A stretch of 64,000 bases of DNA, taken from positions 1,073,219-1,137,218 of the forward strand of contig CAWGOE010000001.1 of assembly GCA_963824215.1 (NCBI GenBank), in the 5' to 3' direction. A program made the translations under genes and the position numbers. The DNA comes from VRUE01 sp963824215. Lineage in GTDB: Bacteria; Actinomycetota; Thermoleophilia; Solirubrobacterales; 70-9. The notes beneath the pieces are model-generated. The model made no database searches. It was not told the DNA's origin and was given only the letters and a program-made list of their open reading frames with translations. This document shows, one piece after another, positions 19,247 through 28,451 of the stretch (its first letter is position 1; each line of letters opens with the position of its first letter).

Positions 19247-22056
19247 TGAAGCGCCTCGCCTTTAGCTTGGTTTTTGCCCTCGCTATCTTCGCCTTCCCGG
19301 TCTCTCCGGTTGAGGCTCAGGCAGAAGATTTCGGTTTGCATGACTTCGACGTCACCTTCGTCGATGCCGATGGCAATGAATCGATGCAGGCGGGCTCGCA
19401 TCCCTTCGCGATGAAGGTGTCCTTCAAAGCCAACACGCAGGAAGAAAACGACGAAGTTGCGCCTGTCGCGCAGACTAAGGATCTGGAGCTCGGCCAGGTT
19501 GTCGGCCTAGCGGGGATCCCGGAGGCTGTGCCGCGCTGTGAGACCGCAGACTTCCTCATCGCGGTTAGCCTTAGCTTGCCTGACTGTGTCAACAGCTCGG
19601 TGTTGGGTATCGCCGACGTGGAAGTTGGAGAAGAAGGCAGTGTGGCCGCCTTCAAAACGCCTATCTACAACCTCGAGCCACCACCCGGCGTGGCCGCCAA
19701 ACTGGGCCTTCGGGTGTTGGGCGTTGGGGTCGCCGTCGAGGTCAACGTGAATGAATCTCCTCCCTACAACGTCGTCGCTTCAGTGCGCAATATTTCCACG
19801 GTTCTGGAGTTCCACGGAGCGGTTAACACGCTATGGGGAACGCCGGCATCTCCCGCTCATGACGATGAACGAGGTAGTTGCTTCGAAGACGCGACCACTT
19901 GTCCGGCTGAAATCCCCGAAGTTCCCTTCCTGATTACCCCTCGTGCCTGTGAGGGCCCCCTGACGAGCACTTGGCGAGTTGACTCCTGGCAGAACCCCGG
20001 TATGTGGGTTGAAGGAAGTGCCTTGACTCACGACGATGCCGGCAATTCCCGTGGTTTTGGCGGTTGCGGCAGGCTCGGTTTTGCCCCTCGAATTGCCTCT
20101 CAACCGACTAACCGCTCCGCCGAGAGCCCCTCTGGCCTGGACTTCGACCTCGAAATAGACGACGAAGGCCTAACGAACCCGGCCTCGGAAGGCCTTGCCG
20201 ATTCCGATATCAAGAAGACGGTTGTCGCTTTGCCCGAGGGGGTCACGATCAATCCTTCGCAGGCAGAAGGGCTGCAGACGTGCTCGGAAAGCGATCTAGC
20301 TCGAGAGACTTCGGCCTCTCCGCCCGGCCAGGGATGTCCGCAAGCGTCGAAGGTCGGTACCGTGCGGGTCGAGTCGAAGCTGCTAGAGGGCGAAATATTC
20401 GAGGGTGAGCTGTTCGTGGCTACGCCTTATGAGAATCCGTTCGGCACGTTGATCGCTGTTTACGTCGTGATCAAGGATGCCGATCTCGGGATCCTGATCA
20501 AACAGCCGATCAAAGTTGAGCCCGATCCGGAGACGGGTCAGCTGATCAGCACGGCTGAAAACATGCCGCAGCTTCCCTTCAGCCATTTCCACCTTCACTT
20601 CCGCGAGGGCGGGCGCAGTCCACTCATCACTCCATCGCGGTGCGGGACCTACACCACCAAAGCTGTCTTGACGCCCTGGGCGAATCCGGAAACCACCTAT
20701 GAAGCCACGTCGGACTTTGAGATCACCTCTGGCGTTGGAGGGAACGCATGCCCAGCCGTTGGTATACCGCCGTTCCACCCCGACTTCAGTGCGGGCTCCC
20801 TCAACAACGCCGCCGCTGCCTATACGCCCTTCCATATGCGCCTCACCCGCGCCGATGGTGAACAGGACATGACCAAGTTCTCCTCGATCCTTCCGCCTGG
20901 TTTGCTCGGCAAGCTGGCAGGCCTAACCAAATGCCCTGATGCAGCAATCACGGGGGCAAGGCTGAAGGACGGCAGGGATGAGCTAGCGGCGCCGAGCTGT
21001 CCGGCAAGCTCTCAGATTGGACGTATCACGGCCGGTGCGGGTGTTGGCTCTCAGCTCACCTATGTCGGTGGCTCCGCCTACCTGGCCGGCCCCTACAACG
21101 GCGCCCCACTCTCCGTTGCCGTGATTTCCCCGGCTGTCGCTGGCCCGTTCGATGCCGGGACGGTCGTCGTCAGGGTGGCCTTGAACATCAATTCCAAGAC
21201 CGCCGAAGTCGAAGTCGATGGTTCCCGGTCAGACCCGATCCCGCACATTCTTCAGGGGATAGTGCTGAAGGTCAGGGATATTCGAGTCAATGTCGACCGC
21301 CCCAACTTCGTCTTGAATCCCACTTCCTGTAGGGCGGCACAAGTCAAGGCAACTCTGTTTGGGTCCTTCCTCGATGTCTTCAACCCTGCCGACGACGTTC
21401 CGGTCTCCCTGGCTGACCGCTTCCAGGCAGCTAGCTGTGCCTCCCTTGGCTTTGACCCCCGCATTATTGGGAACCTGAAGGGCGGTACCAAGCGCGGCGC
21501 GCACCCCGCGCTTAGGGTTGTCTATCGGCCCCGGCCTGGCGATGCCAATGTACGTCGCCTTGCCCTCTCCTTTCCGCGTTCGGCATTTGTGGAGAATGCT
21601 CATTTCCGCTCGATTTGCACGAGGGTCCAATTTGCGGCGGGGAATTGTCCCCAGGCCTCGATCTACGGGCACGCCCGGGCGTTTACGCCTTTGCTCGACG
21701 AACCACTGGAAGGGCCCGTTTACCTGAGAAGCTCGGACAACCTCTTGCCCGATGCGGTCTTCGCCTTACGTGGAATTGTTGATGCTGAGGTTGCGGTGCG
21801 GATCGACTCGGTCAAGGGACGACTGCGGGCGACCGTGTCAAATGCTCCAGACGTCCCCGTATCGAAAGTTGTGGTCTCTATGAGGGGGGGGGACAAGGGG
21901 CTATTTGTTAATTCAAGAAGCCTTTGTGGCAAAGCTCCAAATCGTGCAGAGGCAAAGCTCACGGCGCAAAGTGGAAAGCGCAAGGCGCTACGCCCCGTCT
22001 TCAAAGCAAAATGCCCTAAAGTGCGCAAAGCACAGCGAAGGGGCTCTCGACCCTAA
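19246..22056 (+). CDS. Large secreted beta-rich protein of unknown function
   Basis: About 936 residues from ATG 19246, which shares its A with the stop of the upstream gene (TGATG), so the two are coupled. This start gives a clean signal peptide (MKRLAFSLVFALAIFAFPVSPVEA). The body is beta-rich with repeated blocks: GLQTCSESDLARETSASPPGQGCPQASKVGTVRVES at about 360-400 recurs in weaker form as LTKCPDAAITGARLKDG...CPASSQIGRI near 560-600. The C-terminus is basic with conserved Cys (SLCGKAPNRAEAKL). It is typical of Solirubrobacterales surface proteins without assigned role, probably a partner of the NHL protein. Confidence 0.8.
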   Translation: MKRLAFSLVFALAIFAFPVSPVEAQAEDFGLHDFDVTFVDADGNESMQAGSHPFAMKVSFKANTQEENDEVAPVAQTKDLELGQVVGLAGIPEAVPRCETADFLIAVSLSLPDCVNSSVLGIADVEVGEEGSVAAFKTPIYNLEPPPGVAAKLGLRVLGVGVAVEVNVNESPPYNVVASVRNISTVLEFHGAVNTLWGTPASPAHDDERGSCFEDATTCPAEIPEVPFLITPRACEGPLTSTWRVDSWQNPGMWVEGSALTHDDAGNSRGFGGCGRLGFAPRIASQPTNRSAESPSGLDFDLEIDDEGLTNPASEGLADSDIKKTVVALPEGVTINPSQAEGLQTCSESDLARETSASPPGQGCPQASKVGTVRVESKLLEGEIFEGELFVATPYENPFGTLIAVYVVIKDADLGILIKQPIKVEPDPETGQLISTAENMPQLPFSHFHLHFREGGRSPLITPSRCGTYTTKAVLTPWANPETTYEATSDFEITSGVGGNACPAVGIPPFHPDFSAGSLNNAAAAYTPFHMRLTRADGEQDMTKFSSILPPGLLGKLAGLTKCPDAAITGARLKDGRDELAAPSCPASSQIGRITAGAGVGSQLTYVGGSAYLAGPYNGAPLSVAVISPAVAGPFDAGTVVVRVALNINSKTAEVEVDGSRSDPIPHILQGIVLKVRDIRVNVDRPNFVLNPTSCRAAQVKATLFGSFLDVFNPADDVPVSLADRFQAASCASLGFDPRIIGNLKGGTKRGAHPALRVVYRPRPGDANVRRLALSFPRSAFVENAHFRSICTRVQFAAGNCPQASIYGHARAFTPLLDEPLEGPVYLRSSDNLLPDAVFALRGIVDAEVAVRIDSVKGRLRATVSNAPDVPVSKVVVSMRGGDKGLFVNSRSLCGKAPNRAEAKLTAQSGKRKALRPVFKAKCPKVRKAQRRGSRP

Positions 22057-22080
22057 TCGCCTATAAGGCAGGTATCGGGA

Positions 22081-22102
22081 AGGCTCCTATATCCGGGAGC
22101 CT
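22081..22102. terminator. Hairpin between convergent genes
   Basis: AGGCTCC...GGAGCCT (22081-22087 and 22096-22102) with an AT-containing loop lies between the stop of the large secreted protein and the convergent stop at 22138. No U-run follows; a weak bidirectional terminator is the likely role. Confidence 0.45.
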
Positions 22103-22626
22103 CGATTGTAGGCCCCCGGACCGCTTCCTGTTGGGGTTTAGCAGGGTTCTTCTTCTTCTTCTGTAGCCGCTCCCGTATCAACTGTGATGTTGACCTGGCT
22201 GCTGTCGGTGTAGCGGTAGTCGTGGCTTGTTTCCTCGGCCTCGGTAGGCGGTTTAGTTGTACTGCCTTCATATCCTGTGATGAGAACTGTCTCTCGCCAA
22301 GTACTGTTATTGCTTCCTGGTACTAGGAAGCATAACCCTCCAGTCTTGGTGAATGAGATGCCTGACACTGTCATATGGACTGTGAGAGCCTCTTTACCAT
22401 TCTCCGTCACGCTTGTGTAGGTGACACCGTTGCTTTTCGGGTTCTGCATCCCGAAATGCAACGTGCAGACCCCCGCAATTGCGACTGTGATGGTGTCAAC
22501 GCCGGTTGAAATCTGACCCCTTTCTGCCGGTTTAAAACTGACCCCCTCAGAGAGTCGGCCAAAAAGCCATGAAGGTCCCGCCTGCGGAGACGAGCCCGTA
22601 GGGCGAGGCGGAGCAGGCGGGAGCGC

Positions 22627-23385
22627 TCAGTCCCTGGGCGGCGGGGAGCCCAGATCCTTGTCGCGCAGGCGGTAGCTGTCGCCCTTGAGGCCGAGGATCT
22701 CGGCGTGGTGGACGAGCCGGTCGATCATCGCCGCGGCAACCACTTCGTCGCCGAAGATCTCGCCCCAAGCCGAGAAGGGCTTGTTCGAGGTGACGATCAG
22801 CGAAGCCCGCTCGTATCTGGCGGAGACAAGGCTGAACATCAGGTTGGCCGCCTCGGGGTCAAACGGGATATAGCCGACCTCGTCGACCATGAGCAACGGC
22901 ACGAAGGACAGGCGGCGAAGCTCTGCCTCCAACTGCCCGGCCCTCTTCGCCTCACCGAGGCGCGCCACCCACTCGGTGGCAGTGGCGAACTGCACCCGCT
23001 GGCCGGCCAGGCAGGCGCGGATGCCGAGGGCGATCGCCAGGTGCGTCTTACCCGTGCCGGGCGGCCCCAAAAGCACGACGTTCTCTTTGCCGTGCAGGAA
23101 GTCGAGCTGCCCCAGGTGCTCGACCACCTGCTTCTTGACGGTGCGCTGGAAGGTGAAGTCGAACTCCTCGAGCGTCTTGCGCGCCGGGAAGCGGGCGGCC
23201 TTGATCCGGTTCTCGCCGCCGTGGGACTCCCGGGAGGAGACCTCGGTGGAGAGCACCGCCTCCAGGAATCGCTCGTGGGACCACTCCTCCTCACGGGCAC
23301 GCTCGGCGAGCTTGGGCAGCGCCCGGGCTGCAGCCGGCGTCTTCAGAGCCCTGAAGAGATGGGTGAGCTCGGCGGTCTTGGTCAT
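22627..23385 (-). CDS. istB: IS21 ATP-binding helper protein IstB, copy B
   Basis: This 252-residue AAA+ protein is identical in length to copy A, with GPPGTGKTHLA and LLMVDEVGYI intact. At least one substitution (LAERAREE). Its start overlaps the istA stop as in copy A. It could act together with IstA made from copy A. Confidence 0.93.
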   Translation of the reverse strand: MTKTAELTHLFRALKTPAAARALPKLAERAREEEWSHERFLEAVLSTEVSSRESHGGENRIKAARFPARKTLEEFDFTFQRTVKKQVVEHLGQLDFLHGKENVVLLGPPGTGKTHLAIALGIRACLAGQRVQFATATEWVARLGEAKRAGQLEAELRRLSFVPLLMVDEVGYIPFDPEAANLMFSLVSARYERASLIVTSNKPFSAWGEIFGDEVVAAAMIDRLVHHAEILGLKGDSYRLRDKDLGSPPPRD

Positions 23386-24586
23386 GTCGGGATCAGCTCG
23401 TCGTAGCGCTGCAGGGAGCGCATCTGGACCTCGACGTCGGGCCCACGGCGCCTGGTGACGCGCAGCTGGTCGAGCAGCGCCTGGTGGGCGGGGTCGGTGA
23501 AGGTCAGGTGCTTGGCGAAAAAGCGACGGTGGGAGGCGACGATGGCCCCTGTGTCCAGCTCGATCGCGGTGATCTTTCGCTGGCTCGCACGCACCTCCAC
23601 CCGCCACCCCGCCGCCCGCGGGTCCAACGAGTAGTCGTTGGTGTCGAAGCGCAGGTAGGGCTGCTGGGGCACGCGCATCACGAAGCGGCGATCGGTGTGG
23701 GCATGCGCTCGGGCAGCGGTCGCATCCGCTGCACCTCCTCGGCCAAGCGCTCTGCAGGCACGGCCCGGATGCCGCGGTGAAGGCGGGTGTTGGCGCGACT
23801 CTCGAACCAGTCGTCCAGGCAGGCCTGGAAGTGCTCGGGCGAGGCGAAGGAGCGGCCCGGTTCGAAGTTGGAGCGCAAGAAGCGGTGGGAGCGCTCGAGG
23901 ATGCCCTTGGACTCGGGGTCTGCGGCCTCGCAGATCGAGAAGCCGACCGGTAGGGAGCCGCAGAAGGCGGCAAAGGCGTCTGTGGCGCGGCCCTTCGGCG
24001 CGATCGCCGCCTCGCGGTCCCAGACCACGGTCTCGGGCAGCGCGCCCAGCTTCGCCAGGCAGCGACCCATGCCCCAGAGGATGTCGGGCGCCTGCTTGGC
24101 GAAGATCAGCGCGCCGGCGCCGGCGCGAGAAAAGCCCAGGGCACTCGTTACGACCCAACCTCGCCTCGTCTGGCCGTGGCCGACCGGGATCTCCTCCCTC
24201 GGCTCCCAGAGGTCGAACTGGCAGATCTCGCCGGGGCGATAGACGGTGCGCTGGTAGGTGCGCTTGGGAGCAAAACGTGGCCTGACCTCGCGCAGGTGTT
24301 CGTCGAGGATCGTCTTGCCGCCTTCATAGCCGAGATCGGAGATCAGCTCGCGGATGCGGGTGCCCGGCATGCGATGGTCGGAGCGCAGCAGGCGCTCGAT
24401 CTCCTCCTTGAAGGGGTCGAGCTTGGAGGGCCGCGGCCGGCGCTCGTAGCTCGGTGGCTGATCGGAGCGAATTGCCGCCCGGACTGTGTTGCGGGCCAGG
24501 CCGGTGCGCCTGCCGATCTCCTTGATCGAGACCCTGTCGACCACATGCATCCGCCTGATCTGCGCCCACTGCTCCACGTCCAGCAC
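23382..24586 (-). pseudogene. istA: IS21 transposase IstA, copy B, single-base frameshift
   Basis: The HTH and the DDE core are encoded intact in the first ~299 codons. One missing G after codon ~298 (PERMP then TPIAAS instead of PDTDRRF) shifts the frame, and the C-terminal domain continues in the next frame to the normal stop. This one-base difference from copy A is either a real inactivating mutation or a read error. Confidence 0.88.
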
Positions 24587-25142
24587 GCCTTCCTCCTGGC
24601 TCGGCCTCTTCAGTCAAGCCAGGCTCTGCGTCCCCCCGGACGCTCTCGCCGCCGTTGGCGGGGGGTCAGTTTTCGACCGGCGAGAGGGGGTCAGTATTCA
24701 GGCGGCGCCTACAGATGGTTTTGCCGGTTGTGCACTCTAGCTGGGTTGTAGCGTGTTCTTCACCTTTTGCGTTTTTATGTGTTGATCCCGTCAGGATGTA
24801 ATTACACCCATCGGTCGTTACGGTTGCAGCCGCTCCTCCGGGACCTTCACATTCTTTATATTTCGGATGGACTGTGACCGACGGCTCAGAATTGTCTGAC
24901 ATAACACCCTTGTATTCCGAATGCCTGCAGGTCAGTTTGGCGCCCCCTTCTGGCTGGCTAATGAATTCACCGACGATTGGATTGCCGCTCGCGTCTTTGT
25001 CGGTTGTTCCTGTCAGGACGGTTGCACCGTTTGAGTCCGATGTGAACAGGTCCTGTTTTGCGTGTGATGCCGAAGCCACCACCGCGCTCATCGCGAGAAG
25101 TGCGACCAAAACTAGCCCGAACATCTTGAGATTGCGAGTCAT

Positions 25143-25369
25143 CTCTGTTCCTCCTGTGTGTAGACCGGGGGCCCCGGTATCAGGTTAGTCAGTAGCGCGA
25201 TGCTTGGTGATAGGCAAGAAATGCTTGAGGACCCGTCGGCGCCCAACCAGACTTTGCCTGTATTGGGCGTAGGAGCATTCAGCACGCGTGCTGAATGGCG
25301 CGCGCTGGCCACTTGGGCGGAGTTACCCAGAGGATTATTCCTGTGGTGGAGCTGCCGACCCGCGAAACG
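25143..25369. other. Intergenic region between the split secreted-protein gene and rpoD
   Basis: This region holds the leader of paralogue B (promoter not clearly identifiable) and the 3' flank of rpoD. The only strong signal is a 22-bp perfect palindrome at 25276-25297. No credible gene. Confidence 0.5.
25276..25297. repeat. 22-bp perfect palindrome downstream of rpoD
   Basis: Half-site CATTCAGCACG is followed directly by its reverse complement, with no spacer. It starts 73 bases past the rpoD stop. Without a T-run or loop it looks more like a protein-binding site than a terminator. Confidence 0.5.
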
Positions 25370-26476
25370 TCAGGTGACTTCGCGCAGTTTCTGCGCTTCG
25401 CCGAGCTGCTGAAGCTTTTTGAGGCTCTGGTTCTCGATCTGGCGGATCCGCTCGCGGGTGACATTGAAGGTGCGGCCAACCTCGTCGAGCGTGCGGGGGT
25501 GCTCCCCGCCGAGGCCATAGCGCAGTTCGAGCACGCGGCGCTCGCGGTAGGAGAGGTTCTCCAGCGCCTCCTTCAGCGCCTCTTTGGTCAGCAGGTCGGC
25601 CGCCCGGTCGAAGGGGGACTCGGCCTTCTCGTCGGCGATGAACTGGCCGAACTCAGACTCCTCCTCGTCGCCGACCGGCTTCTCGAGCGAGACCGGGGCC
25701 TGGGCGGAGCGCTTGATCGAGTCGACCTCCTCGGGATCGATACCGGTTACCTCGGCGATCTCCTCCGGCGTGGGCTCGCGGCCTAGCTCGGTGACGAGCT
25801 TGCGCTCGGCGCGGCCGATCTTGTTTAGCTTCTCGACCACGTGGACCGGGATACGGATCGTGCGCGCCTTGTCAGCGAGCGCGCGGGCGATTGCCTGACG
25901 GATCCACCAGGTGGCGTAGGTAGAGAACTTGAAGCCCTTGCGGTAGTCGAACTTCTCTGCTGCGCGGACCAGGCCCAGCGTCCCCTCTTGGATCAGGTCG
26001 AGGAAGGGGAGACCCTGGTTGCGGTAGTTCTTGGCGATCGAGACGACCAGGCGCAGGTTGGACTCGACCATTTTCTGCTTCGCGTCGAGGTCGCCGCGCT
26101 CGATCCGTTTGGCGAGTTCGACCTCCTCTTGGGCGGTCAGCAGGCGGACTTTGCCGATGTCCTTGAGGAACAGCTGCAGGCTGTCCGTGGTCATGTCCGG
26201 TTTTAGGTCGATCGCGGCTTTGGCACGGCGGCGGCCTTTGCGACCGGTGTCGGCGGGCATGGCGTCGGCGGCCGCTTTCTGGGCCGGGTCCATGTCCTCG
26301 ACGAGCTCAATGCCCTGCTTCTCGATATGCCCGTAGAGGTCCTCGACGTCGGACTCGTCGAGGTCGACCTCCGACACCGCCGAGGCGATGTCGCCAAAGG
26401 TGAGCACGCCCAACTGCTGACCCCTGTGGATCAGACCTTTGACCTCCTCAAGCTCCTGAAGCTCTGCGACCAGCAT
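25370..26476 (-). CDS. rpoD: Primary RNA polymerase sigma factor (RpoD/SigA)
   Basis: 368 residues. Region 1.1-like N-terminus (residues 1-60), then region 1.2 (DSLQLFLKDIGKVRLLTAQEEVELAKRIERGD). Region 2 has NLRLVVSIAKNYRNQGLPFLDLIQEGTLGLVRA and the -10 recognition/melting segment KGFKFSTYATWWIRQAI. Region 3 follows (EEIAEVTGIDPEEV), and region 4 has the -35 HTH (TLDEVGRTFNVTRERIRQIE). All motifs of a housekeeping sigma factor are present. The start is adjacent to an AAAGACGGGTG leader, and the gene is divergent from the BrkB-like gene. Confidence 0.96.
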   Translation of the reverse strand: MLVAELQELEEVKGLIHRGQQLGVLTFGDIASAVSEVDLDESDVEDLYGHIEKQGIELVEDMDPAQKAAADAMPADTGRKGRRRAKAAIDLKPDMTTDSLQLFLKDIGKVRLLTAQEEVELAKRIERGDLDAKQKMVESNLRLVVSIAKNYRNQGLPFLDLIQEGTLGLVRAAEKFDYRKGFKFSTYATWWIRQAIARALADKARTIRIPVHVVEKLNKIGRAERKLVTELGREPTPEEIAEVTGIDPEEVDSIKRSAQAPVSLEKPVGDEEESEFGQFIADEKAESPFDRAADLLTKEALKEALENLSYRERRVLELRYGLGGEHPRTLDEVGRTFNVTRERIRQIENQSLKKLQQLGEAQKLREVT

Positions 26477-26607
26477 CTATTCTGCACCCGTCTTTCTGCG
26501 TCAAAAAAGCGGACCAGGGACGCGGTCCGCGAAGTAGGAAGGGCCTCGATGGCCTCAAACGTCTGTTCGCATCTTAGGCGCTTCAATTTCTGAAGTCAAG
26601 CTCGCTC

Positions 26608-27486
26608 GTGCCCAATTCCGTCAGAAATCCACGCCCTTGGCTGCGCGCCTTCTGGCAACGCGCCTACCGCGAGAACGTCACTGGCCTCGCGGCGATGGTG
26701 GCCTACAACCTGATGCTCGCGGTCTTCCCTTTCGCTCTGCTCGTCCTCTTCGTCTTCGGCCAGGTGCTGAAGATCCAAGGGGTTGAGGCGGGCGTGCTCG
26801 ACGACCTGCAGCGGCTCTTCCCTAACGCCGAGCAAGAGACCCTGACCGATGTTCTAGCGAGGATCGAGGGCAACTCGACCACGATCGGGATCGCCGCCTT
26901 TCTCGGCTCACTCTGGATCGGCGCCTCCTTCTGGGGGGCGATGGACACCGCCTTCGGCCGCATTTACCACGTCCCCAGTCGCGGCTGGGTCGAGCAGAAG
27001 CGCTTCTCCTTCGCGATGCTCGGCGTGGTGCTGCTGCTAATCGCCGCCAGCATCATTCTGCCGGCGATCGAGGCGACGCTGGTCTCAAGCACCGACCGGC
27101 TTCCGCTCGGCCTCTCGGACATCAAGGCGATCGACACAGCGCTCCTGCTCGGCCTGGCGGTGGTGATCGTCTTCGCGATTTGCTGCGTGATTTACTGGGC
27201 GGTGCCGAAAGGTCACATGCCCTGGCGTGACGTCTGGCCGGGGGCAGCCTTCGTCACGGTCGCCGCCGGCGTTGCAAACTGGGCCTTCCCCTTTTACCTC
27301 TCTAACGTCTCCAGTCTCTCGCGCTTCGGCTCGACGGTCGGCTTTGTCCTCATCGCTCTGCTCTGGTTCTACCTGCTCAGCCTGGCACTGTTGGCTGGCG
27401 CCGTGATCAATTCACTGCGCCATGAGTTGCACGACACGGGGGAATTGCCCTATGTACGGCCTCTGAACGATGCAAGGGAGAGCTGA
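26608..27486 (+). CDS. YihY/BrkB family inner-membrane protein
   Basis: 292 residues from GTG. Six predicted membrane helices. Family hallmarks include ENVTGLAAMVAYNLMLAVFPFALLVL at the N-terminus, IGASFWGAMDTAFGRIYHVPSRGW in the middle, VPKGHMPWRDVWPGAAF, and FGSTVGFVLIALLWFYLLSLALLAGAVIN at the C-terminus. These proteins were once called ribonuclease BN, now known to be wrong; the transport role is unproven. A bidirectional terminator follows. Confidence 0.92.
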   Translation: MPNSVRNPRPWLRAFWQRAYRENVTGLAAMVAYNLMLAVFPFALLVLFVFGQVLKIQGVEAGVLDDLQRLFPNAEQETLTDVLARIEGNSTTIGIAAFLGSLWIGASFWGAMDTAFGRIYHVPSRGWVEQKRFSFAMLGVVLLLIAASIILPAIEATLVSSTDRLPLGLSDIKAIDTALLLGLAVVIVFAICCVIYWAVPKGHMPWRDVWPGAAFVTVAAGVANWAFPFYLSNVSSLSRFGSTVGFVLIALLWFYLLSLALLAGAVINSLRHELHDTGELPYVRPLNDARES

Positions 27487-27493
27487 GTGCAAG

Positions 27494-27524
27494 AAAGAGG
27501 CCGGGCTTAGAGCCCGGCCTCTTT
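27494..27524. terminator. Bidirectional rho-independent terminator
   Basis: A perfect 14-bp stem AAAGAGGCCGGGCT/complement with a 3-base loop has A-run and T-run on either side. It serves the BrkB-like gene on the plus strand and the secreted-protein gene on the minus strand. Confidence 0.92.
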
Positions 27525-27546
27525 CGATAGGGGGAGTGCTTTGTGG

Positions 27547-28371
27547 CTACGGGTAGACGAGTGAAGACGGAGTGGTTTCGAAATCGAAATTTTGCACCGT
27601 CTCGTTGGTCCCCGCGGCAGCTGGCAGCCCAGAGGCCGAGTTGACCAGACCGTTGATGCTGATCGGGATGAAGCCGAAGAGCACCAGTTTGCAGCCGTTG
27701 GCACCGGGTGCCGAGAACGCGTTGTCGACGTAGACCCCATCGTCGAGATGGAGAATCCCCAGTCCGTCAATGCCGATGCTGGGGAATTTCCCAGTGATCG
27801 GTTTGTTCGGTGGCGGCGGGTTCGTGGTGCCGGTGGTCAAGTTGAGCACGATCGGTTCTGAAACAGAACCGACGTAGCAATTGCTGCCCAACACCGAGTT
27901 GATCAGGTGGACTTTGATCGGCAGGGTAGCCGAGAAGTCACCAAATAGCTGCGGAACGCCTGCCAGTTCGGTCACCGCGTAGAGGGTGAGTGCTTCGCTG
28001 CCGAGGAATTCAAGCAACCAGGTAAGTCCGGTCAAGCCAATGACCCCGCCTGGGACTTTTTGTTTGGCTGGGCTCATTCCGCCTTTCGAATTGGCGGAGA
28101 AGCCCTGGAGGCCGTCTTCGACACCGCCACTAAGGGTGATCGGTGCGGTGATCGGTACGTCTTTGTTGCCCATCTGGAAGTGGCCGCCGGTGATGTCCGC
28201 ACGCACACAACCGGCGATTTTTGGGTTTTCTTCTGGACTCGGGCACCCGGCGAACTGCCCGTAACCCGGAGCCGGTTCTTTCGCCGACGTGATCGGCGCC
28301 ATCAGCGCCAACGCCATCAGCGCTGCCCCCGCCGCAACGAGCAGCCGGGCAAACGTCCTAGACTGGATCAT
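27547..28371 (-). CDS. Secreted protein of unknown function
   Basis: About 274 residues. I use the ATG at 28371 rather than 28383 because GGGAGGA lies between the two, correctly spaced for the inner one. The signal peptide (MIQSRTFARLLVAAGAALMALALMAPITSA) is clear. The mature protein has conserved Cys pairs (FAGCPSPEENPKIAGC, LGSNCYVGS, ANGCKLVLFGF) and beta-strand-rich sequence with LPIKVHLINSVLGSNCYVGS. It resembles other secreted actinobacterial proteins of this lineage; no function is assigned. Confidence 0.8.
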   Translation of the reverse strand: MIQSRTFARLLVAAGAALMALALMAPITSAKEPAPGYGQFAGCPSPEENPKIAGCVRADITGGHFQMGNKDVPITAPITLSGGVEDGLQGFSANSKGGMSPAKQKVPGGVIGLTGLTWLLEFLGSEALTLYAVTELAGVPQLFGDFSATLPIKVHLINSVLGSNCYVGSVSEPIVLNLTTGTTNPPPPNKPITGKFPSIGIDGLGILHLDDGVYVDNAFSAPGANGCKLVLFGFIPISINGLVNSASGLPAAAGTNETVQNFDFETTPSSLVYP

Positions 28372-28451
28372 ATTTCCTCCCATAAACGTTATAGTTCCTG
28401 ATCTAAAGAATAGATCAATTCACTCCATCATCTCTGATCGATTAGCAGACG

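Larger units (their letters stand above)
22494..24713 (-). mobile_element. IS21-family insertion sequence, copy B (istA frameshifted)
   Basis: This 2220-bp element is nearly identical to copy A but in opposite orientation. The target duplication GATGG is at 22489-22493 and 24714-24718. Compared with copy A it lacks one G in istA (near 23697) and has substitutions such as ISD for ISH in IstA and R for H in IstB. The distinct target duplications show each copy transposed separately. The two copies bracket 8.4 kb in inverted orientation. Confidence 0.95.
22138..25142 (-). pseudogene. Small secreted protein (paralogue B), split by IS21 copy B
   Basis: The 5' part (25142-24714) encodes a signal peptide (MTRNLKMFGLVLVALLAMSAVV...) and the first ~143 residues. 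The 3' part (22493-22138) encodes the remainder ending TGAATEEEEEPC. Removing the 2220-bp IS and one GATGG duplication joins ...TTGKTI to TVAIAGVC in frame, giving an intact reading frame like paralogue A at 14399. AGGAGGAACAGAG before the ATG is a good ribosome site. The two paralogues have diverged well beyond the IS copies, so they are an old duplication. The gene is now inactive unless the IS excises. Confidence 0.92.

Noticed and set aside
11910..24713. IS21 pair as one composite transposon
   Set aside because: Each copy has its own different 5-bp target duplication, so they inserted separately.
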